Below are positions 1 through 7,967 of a stretch of DNA of 56,131 nucleotides, piece after piece (position 1 is the first letter of the stretch; each line of letters starts with the position of its first letter). This DNA is from Oscillospiraceae bacterium (GTDB lineage: Bacteria > Bacillota > Clostridia > Oscillospirales > Ruminococcaceae). Under the pieces are notes generated by a model. It had not been told where the DNA came from, did not search any database, and saw only the letters and a list, made by a program, of their open reading frames with translations. The stretch spans positions 1 to 56,131 of the forward strand of contig JAIHAL010000010.1 in assembly GCA_020054675.1 (NCBI GenBank), read 5' to 3'. The position numbers were made by a program, and so were the translations under genes.

Positions 1-150
1 ATAGCGTGGCGCCCGTTGCCGAAAAGCCGGCGGAATAAGACTAAAATTTAGGCGCTTTTTGGTGACTTTTTGTCGCCGGACAAAAAGTCACTGGGGGTTT
101 CTTTATAACTTTGTTTACTTTAATAGTAAGTAAGGGGGTGAAACCCCCTT
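1..150 (-). repeat. Composite repeat, copy 1 (modules C-A-B)
   Basis: The first 41 bases are identical to 56051-56091. They resemble, in reverse complement, the GGCAACGGG module seen at 6160-6219 (module C). Next comes a perfect 13-bp hairpin, 62-74 pairing with 79-91 around loop GCCG (module A), then GGGGG, an AT-rich linker, and a small hairpin 132-138/144-150 with five G-C pairs (module B). The same A-linker-B order occurs at 32917-33004 and 55654-55752. No coding potential was seen between 1 and 311. The function is unknown. Confidence 0.8.
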
Positions 151-228
151 CAAAATAAAACAAGGTAATAAAAACTAAATACTAACAACTATTTTATCAC
201 ACGATTCCGCTAAATACAATAAAACTGC

Positions 229-256
229 TTGACAAATCCTCTCAATGGGGTATAAT
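229..256 (+). promoter_or_regulatory. Sigma-A promoter of kdgA-kdgK
   Basis: TTGACA (229-234) and TATAAT (251-256) are both perfect consensus hexamers, 16 bp apart. Transcription would begin near 263, giving a leader of about 50 nt before the kdgA ATG. Confidence 0.85.
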
Positions 257-268
257 TTAAGTAGCAGT

Positions 269-301
269 ATATGAAACTATGTTCCGTATTATGAAACTAT
301 G
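269..301. promoter_or_regulatory. Operator-like site (KdgR/IclR-like) before kdgA
   Basis: ATATGAAAC-TAT-GTTCCGTAT (269-289) is an imperfect palindrome with 7 of 9 positions paired. The string ATGAAACTATG occurs twice, at 271-281 and 291-301, two helical turns apart. The site begins just after the predicted transcription start, a repressor position. Enterobacterial KdgR (IclR family) sites also centre on GAAAC-N3-GTTTC, which fits a 2-keto-3-deoxygluconate operon. No regulator gene of that family is in the window, so the assignment is inference. Confidence 0.5.
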
Positions 302-311
302 AGGTGAGCTT

Positions 312-1271
312 ATGGAAATTATTGAAAAAATTAAAGCCATAGGAATTGTTCCCGTGATTAAAATTGACAACGCCAAGGATGCCGTACCGCTTGCAAATGC
401 CCTTTGCGAGGGAGGAATCCCCTGCGCCGAGGTAACTTTCAGGACAAGCGCCGCAAAGGACGCGATAAAAGAAATTTCGCAAAACTGCCCGCAAATGCTT
501 GTGGGTGCCGGAACTGTGCTTACTCCCGAACAAGCGGATGAAGCAGCCGCGGCAGGAGCAAAATTCATCGTAAGCCCGGGACTTAATCCAAAAACAGTAA
601 AACACTGCATTGAAAAAGGCATACCGATTATCCCCGGAACGGCAAATCCCAGCGATGTGGAGCTTGCAATTGAGCTTGGGCTGAATGTGGTAAAATTTTT
701 TCCGGCGGAGGCCGCAGGCGGACTTAACATGATAAAGGCAATGTCCGCTCCGTATTCAAATATGCTTTTTATGCCGACGGGCGGAATAGGGCCGCAAAAT
801 TTAAATTCCTATCTTGATTTTCCCAAAATAATTGCCTGCGGAGGAAGCTGGATGGCTCCGGATACGCTTATATCTGCGGGGGAATTTGACAAAATACGTT
901 TGCTTGCAAAAGAAGCTGTGGAAAAAATGCTTGGCTTTGAGCTTGCGCACATCGGAATAAACGCGTCCGACGAAACAAAAGCGAATGAAATCGCTTCATC
1001 ATTTGAAAATATTTTCGGATTTGCCAAAAGGGAAACTCCTGCCTCATTTTTTGCCGGGAACTTTATTGAGGCAATGAAATCCCCCTACCTTGGAACGCAC
1101 GGACATATTGCCATAAAGACAAATTATCTTGACAGGGCCGTAAATTATCTTAAATTCAGAGGAATCGAATTTGATTCTTCAACTGCAAAATTCAACGATT
1201 CCGGAAAAATGACCGCAATTTATTTAAAAGAGCAATTTGGCGGATTTGCGGTTCATCTTTTGCAAAAATAA
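312..1271 (+). CDS. kdgA: KDPG/KHG aldolase fused to a C-terminal VOC-like domain
   Basis: This is a class I aldolase that splits 2-keto-3-deoxy-6-phosphogluconate into pyruvate and glyceraldehyde-3-phosphate; many homologues also use 4-hydroxy-2-oxoglutarate. Residues 1 to about 205 form the Eda-type barrel, with E40 (AEVTF) and Schiff-base K128 (VVKFFPAE). Residues about 210-319 are an extra domain (HIGIN..., GHIAIKT, GFAVHLL) with the look of a glyoxalase/VOC fold. At 319 aa it is about 100 residues longer than stand-alone Eda. The ATG at 312 has a GAGGTGAG ribosome site. kdgK follows after 25 nt, so they form one operon. Such fusions occur in Firmicutes; the role of the added domain is not known to me. 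Confidence 0.9.
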   Translation: MEIIEKIKAIGIVPVIKIDNAKDAVPLANALCEGGIPCAEVTFRTSAAKDAIKEISQNCPQMLVGAGTVLTPEQADEAAAAGAKFIVSPGLNPKTVKHCIEKGIPIIPGTANPSDVELAIELGLNVVKFFPAEAAGGLNMIKAMSAPYSNMLFMPTGGIGPQNLNSYLDFPKIIACGGSWMAPDTLISAGEFDKIRLLAKEAVEKMLGFELAHIGINASDETKANEIASSFENIFGFAKRETPASFFAGNFIEAMKSPYLGTHGHIAIKTNYLDRAVNYLKFRGIEFDSSTAKFNDSGKMTAIYLKEQFGGFAVHLLQK

Positions 1272-1296
1272 TTTTTAATATGAAAGGAATTTTTTT

Positions 1297-2319
1297 ATGC
1301 CAAAGGTTGTTGGATTTGGTGAAATAATGCTCAGGCTCTCGCCGCAGGGATATTGCCGTTTTTTGCAGGCGGAAAACTATGACGCTGTTTTTGGCGGAGC
1401 AGAGGCAAACGCAATAGTATCTCTTGCAAACTTCGGAATTGATACAAGTTTTGTCACAAAACTGCCAAAGCATGAAATAGGACAGGCGGCAGTAAATTCG
1501 CTTAGAAAATACGGAGTGGACACTTCATACATAGCGCGCGGCGGCGAAAGGGTCGGAATTTACTTCCTTGAAAAAGGCGCATCCCAGCGCCCGTCAAAGG
1601 TAATTTACGACCGGGCAGGTTCTGCAATTGCCCTTGCCTGCAAAAACGATTTTGACTGGAATGAAATCCTTGACGGTGCGGATTGGTTCCACTTTACGGG
1701 AATAACTCCCGCGCTTGGCGATGAAATAGCCTCCATTTGCCTTGACGCCTGCAAAACGGCAAAGGAAAAAGGAGTGAAAATAAGCTGCGATATAAATTAC
1801 CGCAAAAACCTCTGGTCAAAGGAAAAGGCAGGCAAGGTCATGTCCGAGCTTATGCCGTATGTTGACGTGTGCATAGCCAACAAAGAGGATGCAAACGATA
1901 TTTTCGGTATAAAATCCGACATCCCCTGTGAGGACGAGGATGAAATAAATCCCGAGGAATATGCGGACATAGCTAAAAAATTTGCGGACAAATTCGGCTT
2001 TAAAAAGCTTGCCTTTACTTTAAGGCGCTCCATTTCCGCAACTGACAATTCATGGGGTGCCATGCTGTTTGACAGCAAAGAATGCCATTTCAGCAGGAGA
2101 TACCTAATCCACATCGTCGACAGGATAGGCGGAGGCGACAGTTTTTCCGCAGGACTCATTTATGCCATGCTCAAAAGCATGCCGTCCAAGGATGCAATAG
2201 AATTTGCAACCGCGGCAAGCTGTCTTAAACACTCCATCGAGGGCGATGCAAACCTTGTTTCGGTTGATGAGGTTTTAAGCCTTGCAAACGGAAGCGGCTC
2301 CGGCAGAGTTCAAAGGTAA
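1297..2319 (+). CDS. kdgK: 2-keto-3-deoxygluconate kinase (PfkB family)
   Basis: A ribokinase-fold sugar kinase of 340 aa that phosphorylates 2-keto-3-deoxygluconate to KDPG, the substrate of the aldolase encoded just upstream. The N-terminal substrate motif FGGAEANA is at residues 32-39. The PfkB C-terminal signature RIGGGDSFSAG near residue 275 carries the catalytic Asp. The start has an AAAGGAA ribosome site. The pair implies catabolism of uronic acids such as galacturonate by way of KDG, although the upstream isomerase and dehydratase genes are not in the window. Another PfkB sugar kinase specificity cannot be excluded from sequence alone; the neighbour makes KDG most likely. Confidence 0.85.
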   Translation: MPKVVGFGEIMLRLSPQGYCRFLQAENYDAVFGGAEANAIVSLANFGIDTSFVTKLPKHEIGQAAVNSLRKYGVDTSYIARGGERVGIYFLEKGASQRPSKVIYDRAGSAIALACKNDFDWNEILDGADWFHFTGITPALGDEIASICLDACKTAKEKGVKISCDINYRKNLWSKEKAGKVMSELMPYVDVCIANKEDANDIFGIKSDIPCEDEDEINPEEYADIAKKFADKFGFKKLAFTLRRSISATDNSWGAMLFDSKECHFSRRYLIHIVDRIGGGDSFSAGLIYAMLKSMPSKDAIEFATAASCLKHSIEGDANLVSVDEVLSLANGSGSGRVQR

Positions 2320-2334
2320 ATAAAAGATATGATG

Positions 2335-2370
2335 AAAAATGCTCCGGTCAAAAAACCCGGAGCATTTTTT
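2335..2370. terminator. Bidirectional terminator, kdgK / GH43
   Basis: Stem ATGCTCCGG (2339-2347) pairs with CCGGAGCAT (2357-2365). It has an A-tract before and six T after, so it can end transcripts from both convergent operons. Confidence 0.85.
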
Positions 2371-2371
2371 G

Positions 2372-3916
2372 TCAGTCAAGCGCAGCAATCCCGCTTCCCC
2401 AAAGAGAAACACCCTTTTCGGATTGCACGGTAAAGGTCATTACATTTTTAAGTCCGTATTCATCCCATTGCTTTAAGAAAACGCCGCTGTATTCTATTCC
2501 CTTTATTGTGATTTTAACATTTGCACCGTTTGTGATTTCCCATGTGCCCTCTGCATCTCCGGAAATGGTATGGTCGCTGTTAAGCCAAATAACGCTTGAA
2601 CCTCTTATTTCCTTAGTTGTATCATTCATATGATTTATGAACTTATAAGGGCCTGTTATTTCCTTTTCTTCATATGAGGAAGCTATCGTTTCGCCTGCAT
2701 ATCTGTAAGGAGCCACGATAGGCCAGCCGTTCTCATTGAAAAACATCTGATGGACCCTGACTTCATGAGCTTCTCCGCTGTTTTCAAACCTTGTATGGAA
2801 AATAAGAAAATATTTTCCCGTACTCTCGTCAAATATTGCGGAATTATGTCCGGGAGAAACAAGGCCTTTTCTTATTTTTCCGTTCTCGCCCTCAATCCAG
2901 TTCCATCTGTAATTGCCCATAAGCTTCACACCGTATTTTGCTGCGGCGGCATCATTAAAGAAAGAACCGTTCGGGCCTTTGCAGTTTATCATATCCTGAT
3001 TTTGTGAATCATAATAAGGCCCATCGGGATTTTTTGAGCGGCATACCCTTATGTTGTATCCCCCGTCGGAGGCAAGCCCGCCGTAAGAAAGGAACATATA
3101 ATAATAATCCGTTTGGGGATTATACATAACATAAGAACCCTCTATCCTCAAATGGTTTGCGCCGAGGATTTTTTTGCCGTATCCCTTTTGCAGCGGCATT
3201 CCTGTCTTAGGATTAAGTTCAAGCACGAAAATTCCGCCGGAATATGAACCGTAGCTCATCCAAAGCCGCCCGTCCTTGTCATAAAAAACACATGGGTCTA
3301 CCACATTGGGCTGAACGCTTGCGTTGTAAGTATCCCCATCCTCGCTGGGAGTATCTGCTCCCATGCCGGATTTAAGGATTATGCCAAGGTTCTTGTAAGG
3401 CCCCTCGACATTGTCGGAAACGGCAACTCCAAGCGCCGAAAGCGGAGAGCTTCCCTCGCAGTTGCAGTAATACATGTAAAATTTTCCGTCTTCAAGCTGT
3501 ATTACATCCGGAGCCCAAAAAGTGGTCGTTTTTGCCCAATCAAAGGCCTCTTTCATTTCCGTCATGGCATCCGGGATAATTTTATTATCCTTTTTTACTC
3601 CGGAATCTATTAAAGTCCAGTGCATAAGGTCGGTGGTTTTTGCCGCCGCAAGGTGCGAACCGAATATGTAATAAGTATCCCCCACCTTCAAAACGGACGG
3701 GTCATGCACCGAAACATCCATAAAGCTTTTCCTTACGTCAGTATCGGCTTTAAGTTTTATTCCTTCAAACAAATTTTCAGCATCCTCCTTTGACGTTTCT
3801 TGTGATGAGCTTTCAATTGACGATGAAGATGCCGAAGATGAAGCGCTCCCGCCGGCACATGCCGAAAAGGACAGCGCCGCGCAAAGTGCAAGCCCCACCA
3901 AGACAGTTTTTTTCAC
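2372..3916 (-). CDS. GH43 endo-alpha-1,5-L-arabinanase, lipoprotein
   Basis: A five-bladed beta-propeller glycosidase of 514 aa predicted to cut the arabinan backbone outside the cell. A lipoprotein signal ends at C20 (SFSAC; Phe at -3 is unusual) and is followed by a Ser-rich tether to about residue 45. GH43 acidic residues are visible: D72 (HDPSVL), D207 (VVDPCVF) and E259 (RIEGSYV). Residues about 425-514 form a separate beta-rich C-terminal domain, as in Bacillus Abn2-type arabinanases. Translation starts at GTG behind AAGGGGGA. It lies 22 nt downstream of the second GH43 gene, so both are one operon. Endo activity is inferred from architecture. Confidence 0.85.
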   Translation of the reverse strand: MKKTVLVGLALCAALSFSACAGGSASSSASSSSIESSSQETSKEDAENLFEGIKLKADTDVRKSFMDVSVHDPSVLKVGDTYYIFGSHLAAAKTTDLMHWTLIDSGVKKDNKIIPDAMTEMKEAFDWAKTTTFWAPDVIQLEDGKFYMYYCNCEGSSPLSALGVAVSDNVEGPYKNLGIILKSGMGADTPSEDGDTYNASVQPNVVDPCVFYDKDGRLWMSYGSYSGGIFVLELNPKTGMPLQKGYGKKILGANHLRIEGSYVMYNPQTDYYYMFLSYGGLASDGGYNIRVCRSKNPDGPYYDSQNQDMINCKGPNGSFFNDAAAAKYGVKLMGNYRWNWIEGENGKIRKGLVSPGHNSAIFDESTGKYFLIFHTRFENSGEAHEVRVHQMFFNENGWPIVAPYRYAGETIASSYEEKEITGPYKFINHMNDTTKEIRGSSVIWLNSDHTISGDAEGTWEITNGANVKITIKGIEYSGVFLKQWDEYGLKNVMTFTVQSEKGVSLWGSGIAALD

Positions 3917-3938
3917 ATGAAATCCCCCTTAAAACAAA

Positions 3939-4916
3939 TTATTTTTGCTTCATATATTCAAACCGAGGAGTTCCATCGTCATTCCACTTAATCTCCAATA
4001 TATATGTATGTCTGTTCGGGTCGCCAAGCGCAGAACCGATAAGTCCGGGATACTGTCTTGCATGAAACACCATAAGTTCTTTCCCCGTTTCCGAAACAGT
4101 GAAGCTGTTATGTCCCGGCCCGAAAAATCCCTTTTCTTCATCCGTTTTAAGCACGGGATATCTGCTTTTGTTCCATGAGCGCGGGTCAAGAAGGTCATCG
4201 TCCTCATTTGCCCAAAGCATTCCAATACAATAGGATGCGTCCGTTGCGCTTGCGGAAAAAGTGACAAAAATTCTTCCGTTCTTTTTAAGCACGGCAGGGC
4301 CCTCATTAACCCAATAGCCATTTCTTTCCCAATCGTAATCCGGTGTCGAAAGCAGCACCTGAACGGTTTTGAGCTTGCAGGGATTTTCCATTTCAGCTAT
4401 GTAAAGATTTGAAATTTGCTTTCCGACTCCAACCTTTTCCGCCCAAATATAATAGCGTCTGCCCTTGCTTTCAAAAACGGTTCCGTCGAGCGAAAAATCT
4501 TCAAAGGAAAACTCATCCTCATCCGCCCTTTGCATTTTCCCTTTTTCAATCCATTCGCCCGTTACAGGGTCATCACCCTTGCATTCAAGGACATATGGTC
4601 TGATTTTCCATTGATTTTCGGCTTCTCCGGCGGCAAAATAAATATACCATTTGCCGTCAAGGAAATGTATTTCCGGCGCCCATACGTTATTGCCCATTAT
4701 TCCTGTTTCATGCTTTTTCCATAAAGTATATTCCTCAGCGCTTGCAAGTCCCGCAATGGTCTTTGCGCGCCTTAAAATTATCCTATCAAAAGCCGGAACG
4801 GATGCAGTGAAATAATACCACCCATCGGTATGCTTATAAATATACGGGTCAGCCCTTTGCTCAATCAAAGGTTTATTATAGTCGGTTTCACTTATCTTGA
4901 TTTGTTCGTTTGCCAT
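3939..4916 (-). CDS. GH43 alpha-L-arabinofuranosidase (exo-1,5 type)
   Basis: A 325-aa GH43 propeller without a signal peptide, so cytoplasmic. The likely catalytic triad is D23 (QRADPYIY), D144 (FSLDGTVF) and E205 (VNEGPAVL). The ADPYIYKHTDGWYYFTA region is like exo-alpha-1,5-L-arabinofuranosidases, which release arabinose from arabino-oligosaccharides. It would complete digestion of fragments made by the surface arabinanase encoded next in the operon. An AGAGAGGAAAA ribosome site precedes the ATG. Substrate is inferred; some GH43 enzymes of this type are bifunctional on xylosides. Confidence 0.8.
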   Translation of the reverse strand: MANEQIKISETDYNKPLIEQRADPYIYKHTDGWYYFTASVPAFDRIILRRAKTIAGLASAEEYTLWKKHETGIMGNNVWAPEIHFLDGKWYIYFAAGEAENQWKIRPYVLECKGDDPVTGEWIEKGKMQRADEDEFSFEDFSLDGTVFESKGRRYYIWAEKVGVGKQISNLYIAEMENPCKLKTVQVLLSTPDYDWERNGYWVNEGPAVLKKNGRIFVTFSASATDASYCIGMLWANEDDDLLDPRSWNKSRYPVLKTDEEKGFFGPGHNSFTVSETGKELMVFHARQYPGLIGSALGDPNRHTYILEIKWNDDGTPRFEYMKQK

Positions 4917-5280
4917 TCATTTTTCCTCTCTTTGCTGTTATATAAATAATTCAAGTTTTTATAAACTATTTTAATTATATATAAATTATACTTCATTCCA
5001 TTTCATTTTGCAAGGTTTTTTTAAAATATTTTAGAATCTCCTTTTAATTCTCCGTAATACTCAATTTTAAAAGAATTCTTTGGCATATATGACTACATTT
5101 CATGAAAAAACGGGCAAAATATTTGAAAATATCTTTATCCTTCAAGAATATTTTCATAATATCCGACCAAAATAATGGTGAGGCAATGATTTGCAAATCA
5201 TTCAAAAGCTTTTGTTTTCCGCCGGAAACAAAAGCGTTTCCCTGCCAAAATCCATGCCGGCGGAGAAACGGGGTTAACAA
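4917..5280. other. Intergenic region with inverted repeats before spoIIQ
   Basis: This AT-rich gap of 364 nt lies between divergent genes. Visible structures are a 9-bp inverted repeat (TGAAAATAT at 5124-5132, ATATTTTCA at 5148-5156), a perfect 18-bp palindrome at 5185-5202, and a hairpin with 10-bp arms GCTTTTGTTT / AAACAAAAGC at 5208-5235. The last resembles module A of the dispersed repeats in shape only. I found no convincing sigma-F promoter; GCATA at 5083 followed 16 nt later by GAAAAAAC is too weak to call. Confidence 0.5.
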
Positions 5281-6027
5281 ATGAGGAAAATAAACTTGAA
5301 TCAATCCAAAGCAGCTAATTTTTTAAGAGGAAAAGGATTTTATGCGGCGCTGTGTCTGAGCATTGCAGCGGTTGGCGCGGCGGGATTTTTTGCTTACCGC
5401 CAAACCGCCGACAAACTGAAAAATCAGCTTGAAAACCTTTCAAGCGCACAAACCACCGCCCCCCAAGAATGGGGCTACGATGACCTTGCTGAAAATGCAA
5501 ATGCGGACAAAAACAATGTTCCGCTTGAAACATCCCAAACTTTGCCCGAAGAAACCGCTCTGCCCGAAACAGAGGCCAAAGCCGAAAGCAAACCGGATGC
5601 AGAACAGGTTTCAGCCCAGCCGTTTATAATGCCTATAAGCGGAGAGGTTATAAATGCTTTCAGCAACGGCGAGTTGGTAAAATCAAAAACACTCAACTGC
5701 TGGAAAACCCATGATGGCGTTGACATAAAGGCCGATATTGGCGCACAGGTAAAATCAATGACTTCCGGCACCGTAACCGATGTAAAAGATGACGCTCTTT
5801 GGGGAGTATGCGTGGTAATAGACCACGGCAACGGATTTGAGGGCTGGTACTGCAACCTTAACAAAGTCATTCCGGTAAAAGTAGGCCAAAAGGTAAGCGC
5901 CGGAACAGTTATTGGAGCAGTCGGAGATACCGCTTTATGCGAAGTATCCGAGGATTCACACCTGCACTTTGGACTTAAAAAAGATGGTGCATGGGTTGAC
6001 CCCATTGCAACGATACAAGGCAACTAA
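5281..6027 (+). CDS. spoIIQ: SpoIIQ-like membrane-anchored M23 peptidase
   Basis: A 248-aa protein with a short cytoplasmic start, one membrane span (about 19-40), an acidic Ala/Glu/Pro-rich linker (about 55-112) and a C-terminal LytM/M23 domain. SpoIIQ sits in the forespore membrane and binds SpoIIIAH across the septum to tie the two cells together during engulfment. The domain has all zinc ligands: H144 and D148 (THDGVD), H227 and H229 (SHLHFG). Some clostridial SpoIIQ keep such a site, whereas the Bacillus subtilis one has lost it. The gene stands alone with its own terminator, as spoIIQ usually does. Another M23 cell-wall hydrolase is the alternative. Confidence 0.7.
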   Translation: MRKINLNQSKAANFLRGKGFYAALCLSIAAVGAAGFFAYRQTADKLKNQLENLSSAQTTAPQEWGYDDLAENANADKNNVPLETSQTLPEETALPETEAKAESKPDAEQVSAQPFIMPISGEVINAFSNGELVKSKTLNCWKTHDGVDIKADIGAQVKSMTSGTVTDVKDDALWGVCVVIDHGNGFEGWYCNLNKVIPVKVGQKVSAGTVIGAVGDTALCEVSEDSHLHFGLKKDGAWVDPIATIQGN

Positions 6028-6030
6028 AAG

Positions 6031-6061
6031 ATCCCGCGGTTTTATCACCGCGGGATTTTTT
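6031..6061 (+). terminator. Terminator of spoIIQ
   Basis: ATCCCGCGGT (6031-6040) pairs with ACCGCGGGAT (6047-6056), loop TTTATC, then five T. Confidence 0.9.
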
Positions 6062-6158
6062 AGAAGTTAGAGATTAGAGGTTAGATGTTAGAATTTGATA
6101 TTTTTACATTAAAGGTCTTATCTTCAATTTGCCAGCCTCTAACATCTAACTACTAAAA
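6060..6158 (+). repeat. GTTAGA inverted element, copy 1
   Basis: Arms are built of GTTAGA-like units. A perfect 13-bp inverted repeat (6080-6092 with 6138-6150) encloses a 45-nt core. A 27-nt stretch of that core, from TTTGATATTTTTAC to AAAGGTCTTA, is identical in the copy at 33046-33157. It begins directly at the spoIIQ terminator and is followed without gap by modules C and D. Confidence 0.85.
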
Positions 6159-6159
6159 T

Positions 6160-6274
6160 GGCAACGGGAACCACGCATTCGCTTGCACTCTGCTCGGCGA
6201 ATTACTGCTGCAAAAATATGACCTGCTTTTCGTTTTGGTGTTCACCACTCCAATTTTACTACGAAAAGCAGGTC
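6160..6274 (+). repeat. Repeat modules C and D, copy 1
   Basis: Module C (6160-6219) starts GGCAACGGG and contains ATTCG...CGAAT arms. Module D (6220-6274) is 55 nt: GACCTGCTTTTCG pairs perfectly with CGAAAAGCAGGTC, and the loop contains a small TGGTG-TT-CACCA hairpin and CCAATTTTACTA. Copies of D, also 55 nt, are at 33234-33288 and 55828-55882. Here D sits downstream of hcp on the other strand and could also stop its transcription. The 6275-6338 stretch is AT-rich with nothing else seen. Confidence 0.85.
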
Positions 6275-6338
6275 TTATATATTTTTTGTCTTAATAGTTT
6301 TTTATTATAAGATATTTTAATTATAAGATTATATAAAT

Positions 6339-7916
6339 TTATTTCTTTGAAAGTATTTCATCAAGATTCTGGTCAGGGCTTGTAACAGGCTTTAAGCCGT
6401 ATGCATCAACCAGAGTCTTTACGATTGCCTCAGACATGAACGCGGGAAGTGTGGGGCCTATATAAATATTCTTTACTCCAAGCGACAGAAGGGTAAGAAG
6501 TATGCAAACCGCCTTCTGCTCATACCATGAAAGCACAAGCGTAAGCGGAAGCTCGTTAACCGTACAGCCGAAAGCATCCGCAAGAGCAAGGGCAACCTTT
6601 ACAGCGCCATACGCATCATTGCACTGCCCCATATCCATAATCCTCGGAAGCCCGCCAATCTCTCCCAAATCAAGGTCGTTGAACCTGAATTTTCCGCAGG
6701 CAAGAGTTAAAACTATCGTATCCTTTGGTGTTTTCTTTACAAATTCAGTATAATAATTTCTGCCCGGATGCGCTCCGTCGCAGCCTCCCACAAGGAAGAA
6801 ATGCTTTATTGCGCCAGCCTTTACAGCCTCGACAACCTTGCCGGCATTTGCAAGGATTGTTCCATGGCCAAATCCCGTTGTAAGCACATGCCCGCCGTTT
6901 ATGCCGCTCATGCTGTGGTTTTCGAGATAGCCGCCAAGCCTTAACGCATGCTCAATGATTGGGGTGAAATCCTTATGCCCGTTTGCATCCGCTCCGATGT
7001 GCACAAGTCCTTCATAACCAACAACGGAAGTGGTGTAAATCCTGTCCTTGTAGCTTGGACGCGGCGGCATAAGGCAGTTTGTGGTAAAGAGCACCGGAGC
7101 TGGAATGTTTTCAAATTCCTTTTGCTGCGACTGCCATGCTGTTCCGAAATTGCCTTTAAGATGCGGATATGCCTTGAGCTTTGGATATCCATGCGCCGGG
7201 AGCATTTCACCATGAGTGTAAATATTTACGCCCTTGTCTTTTGTTTGCTCCAAAAGCTCGTAAAGGTCCAAAAGGTCATGTCCGGAAATCACTATGAACG
7301 GGCCTTTTTCAATATCGCACGGAACCTTTGCCGGAACAGGAGTGCCGAAAGTTTCAGTATTGGCCTTGTCAAGAAGCTCCATGCACTTGAAGTTCACTCC
7401 GCCGAATTCCATATTCAACGAAAGCCATTCCTCAACCGTATGCTCGTTTGCAATCTCGGAAAGGCCCTTATAGAACCAGTTTGTAACTTCCTTATCCTCA
7501 TAGCCAAGATTCATTGCGTGATGAGCATATGCCGCCATGCCTTTCATTCCGAAAAGCAATGTTGAACGCAGGGAAACCTCGTCTTCCTTTTCACCCTTGA
7601 AAAGCCTGTCCTTATCAAATGCAGGGGAATTATCCCCAAGCTTTGCGCGCGCATCCTTAACACGCTTGATAAAGTTTTCTATTGCCGCATTGTCAAAATT
7701 TACATTTGTAAGAGTTGTAAAAAGTCCGTCTATAAGAAGCCTGTCAATTTCCTTGCTTACCTTTCCGCCTATTGCCGCTTTGGCAAGAGAAATAAGTTCG
7801 CAAACAAGCTCGTCCTGAAGATTTGAGGTTTCAGGCTGCTTGCCGCATACGCCTACCTTCACGCAGGCCTTTCCACCCGCAGTCTGCTGGCACTGATAAC
7901 AAAACATTTCACTCAT
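6339..7916 (-). CDS. hcp: Hybrid-cluster protein (hydroxylamine reductase)
   Basis: A 525-aa cytoplasmic Fe-S protein carrying a cubane cluster and the hybrid Fe-S-O cluster. Hcp acts in nitrosative-stress defence, as an NO reductase and in vitro as a hydroxylamine reductase. The N-terminal cluster cysteines C6, C9, C18 and C24 are present (MFCYQCQQTAGGKAC..GVCG), as are conserved blocks for the hybrid cluster (TTNCL, GGCDG, LTLACGKFRF). The ATG follows AAGGAGG. It is the second gene after the ferredoxin-domain protein (51-nt gap), which probably delivers electrons. The divergent Crp/Fnr-type gene is the likely regulator. Confidence 0.95.
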   Translation of the reverse strand: MSEMFCYQCQQTAGGKACVKVGVCGKQPETSNLQDELVCELISLAKAAIGGKVSKEIDRLLIDGLFTTLTNVNFDNAAIENFIKRVKDARAKLGDNSPAFDKDRLFKGEKEDEVSLRSTLLFGMKGMAAYAHHAMNLGYEDKEVTNWFYKGLSEIANEHTVEEWLSLNMEFGGVNFKCMELLDKANTETFGTPVPAKVPCDIEKGPFIVISGHDLLDLYELLEQTKDKGVNIYTHGEMLPAHGYPKLKAYPHLKGNFGTAWQSQQKEFENIPAPVLFTTNCLMPPRPSYKDRIYTTSVVGYEGLVHIGADANGHKDFTPIIEHALRLGGYLENHSMSGINGGHVLTTGFGHGTILANAGKVVEAVKAGAIKHFFLVGGCDGAHPGRNYYTEFVKKTPKDTIVLTLACGKFRFNDLDLGEIGGLPRIMDMGQCNDAYGAVKVALALADAFGCTVNELPLTLVLSWYEQKAVCILLTLLSLGVKNIYIGPTLPAFMSEAIVKTLVDAYGLKPVTSPDQNLDEILSKK

Positions 7917-7967
7917 AAAAAATCCTCCTTTTAATCCTCTGTTTTATTTTAAATAAAATTTGGGGCT

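Noticed and set aside
3790..4065. Reading frames antisense to the GH43 genes and many others like them
   Set aside because: They overlap strong family matches in another frame, lack ribosome sites and have unlikely composition.
5083..5113. Sigma-F promoter for spoIIQ
   Set aside because: GCATA-N16-GAAAAAAC matches the -10 consensus at too few positions.
5044..5304. 86-codon minus-strand frame before spoIIQ
   Set aside because: No ribosome site, crosses the spoIIQ start and the palindromes, and has no recognisable protein pattern.
6220..6274. Module D as an ordinary terminator
   Set aside because: The loop is conserved and 55 nt long, and one copy lies upstream of both flanking divergent genes, where no terminator is needed.
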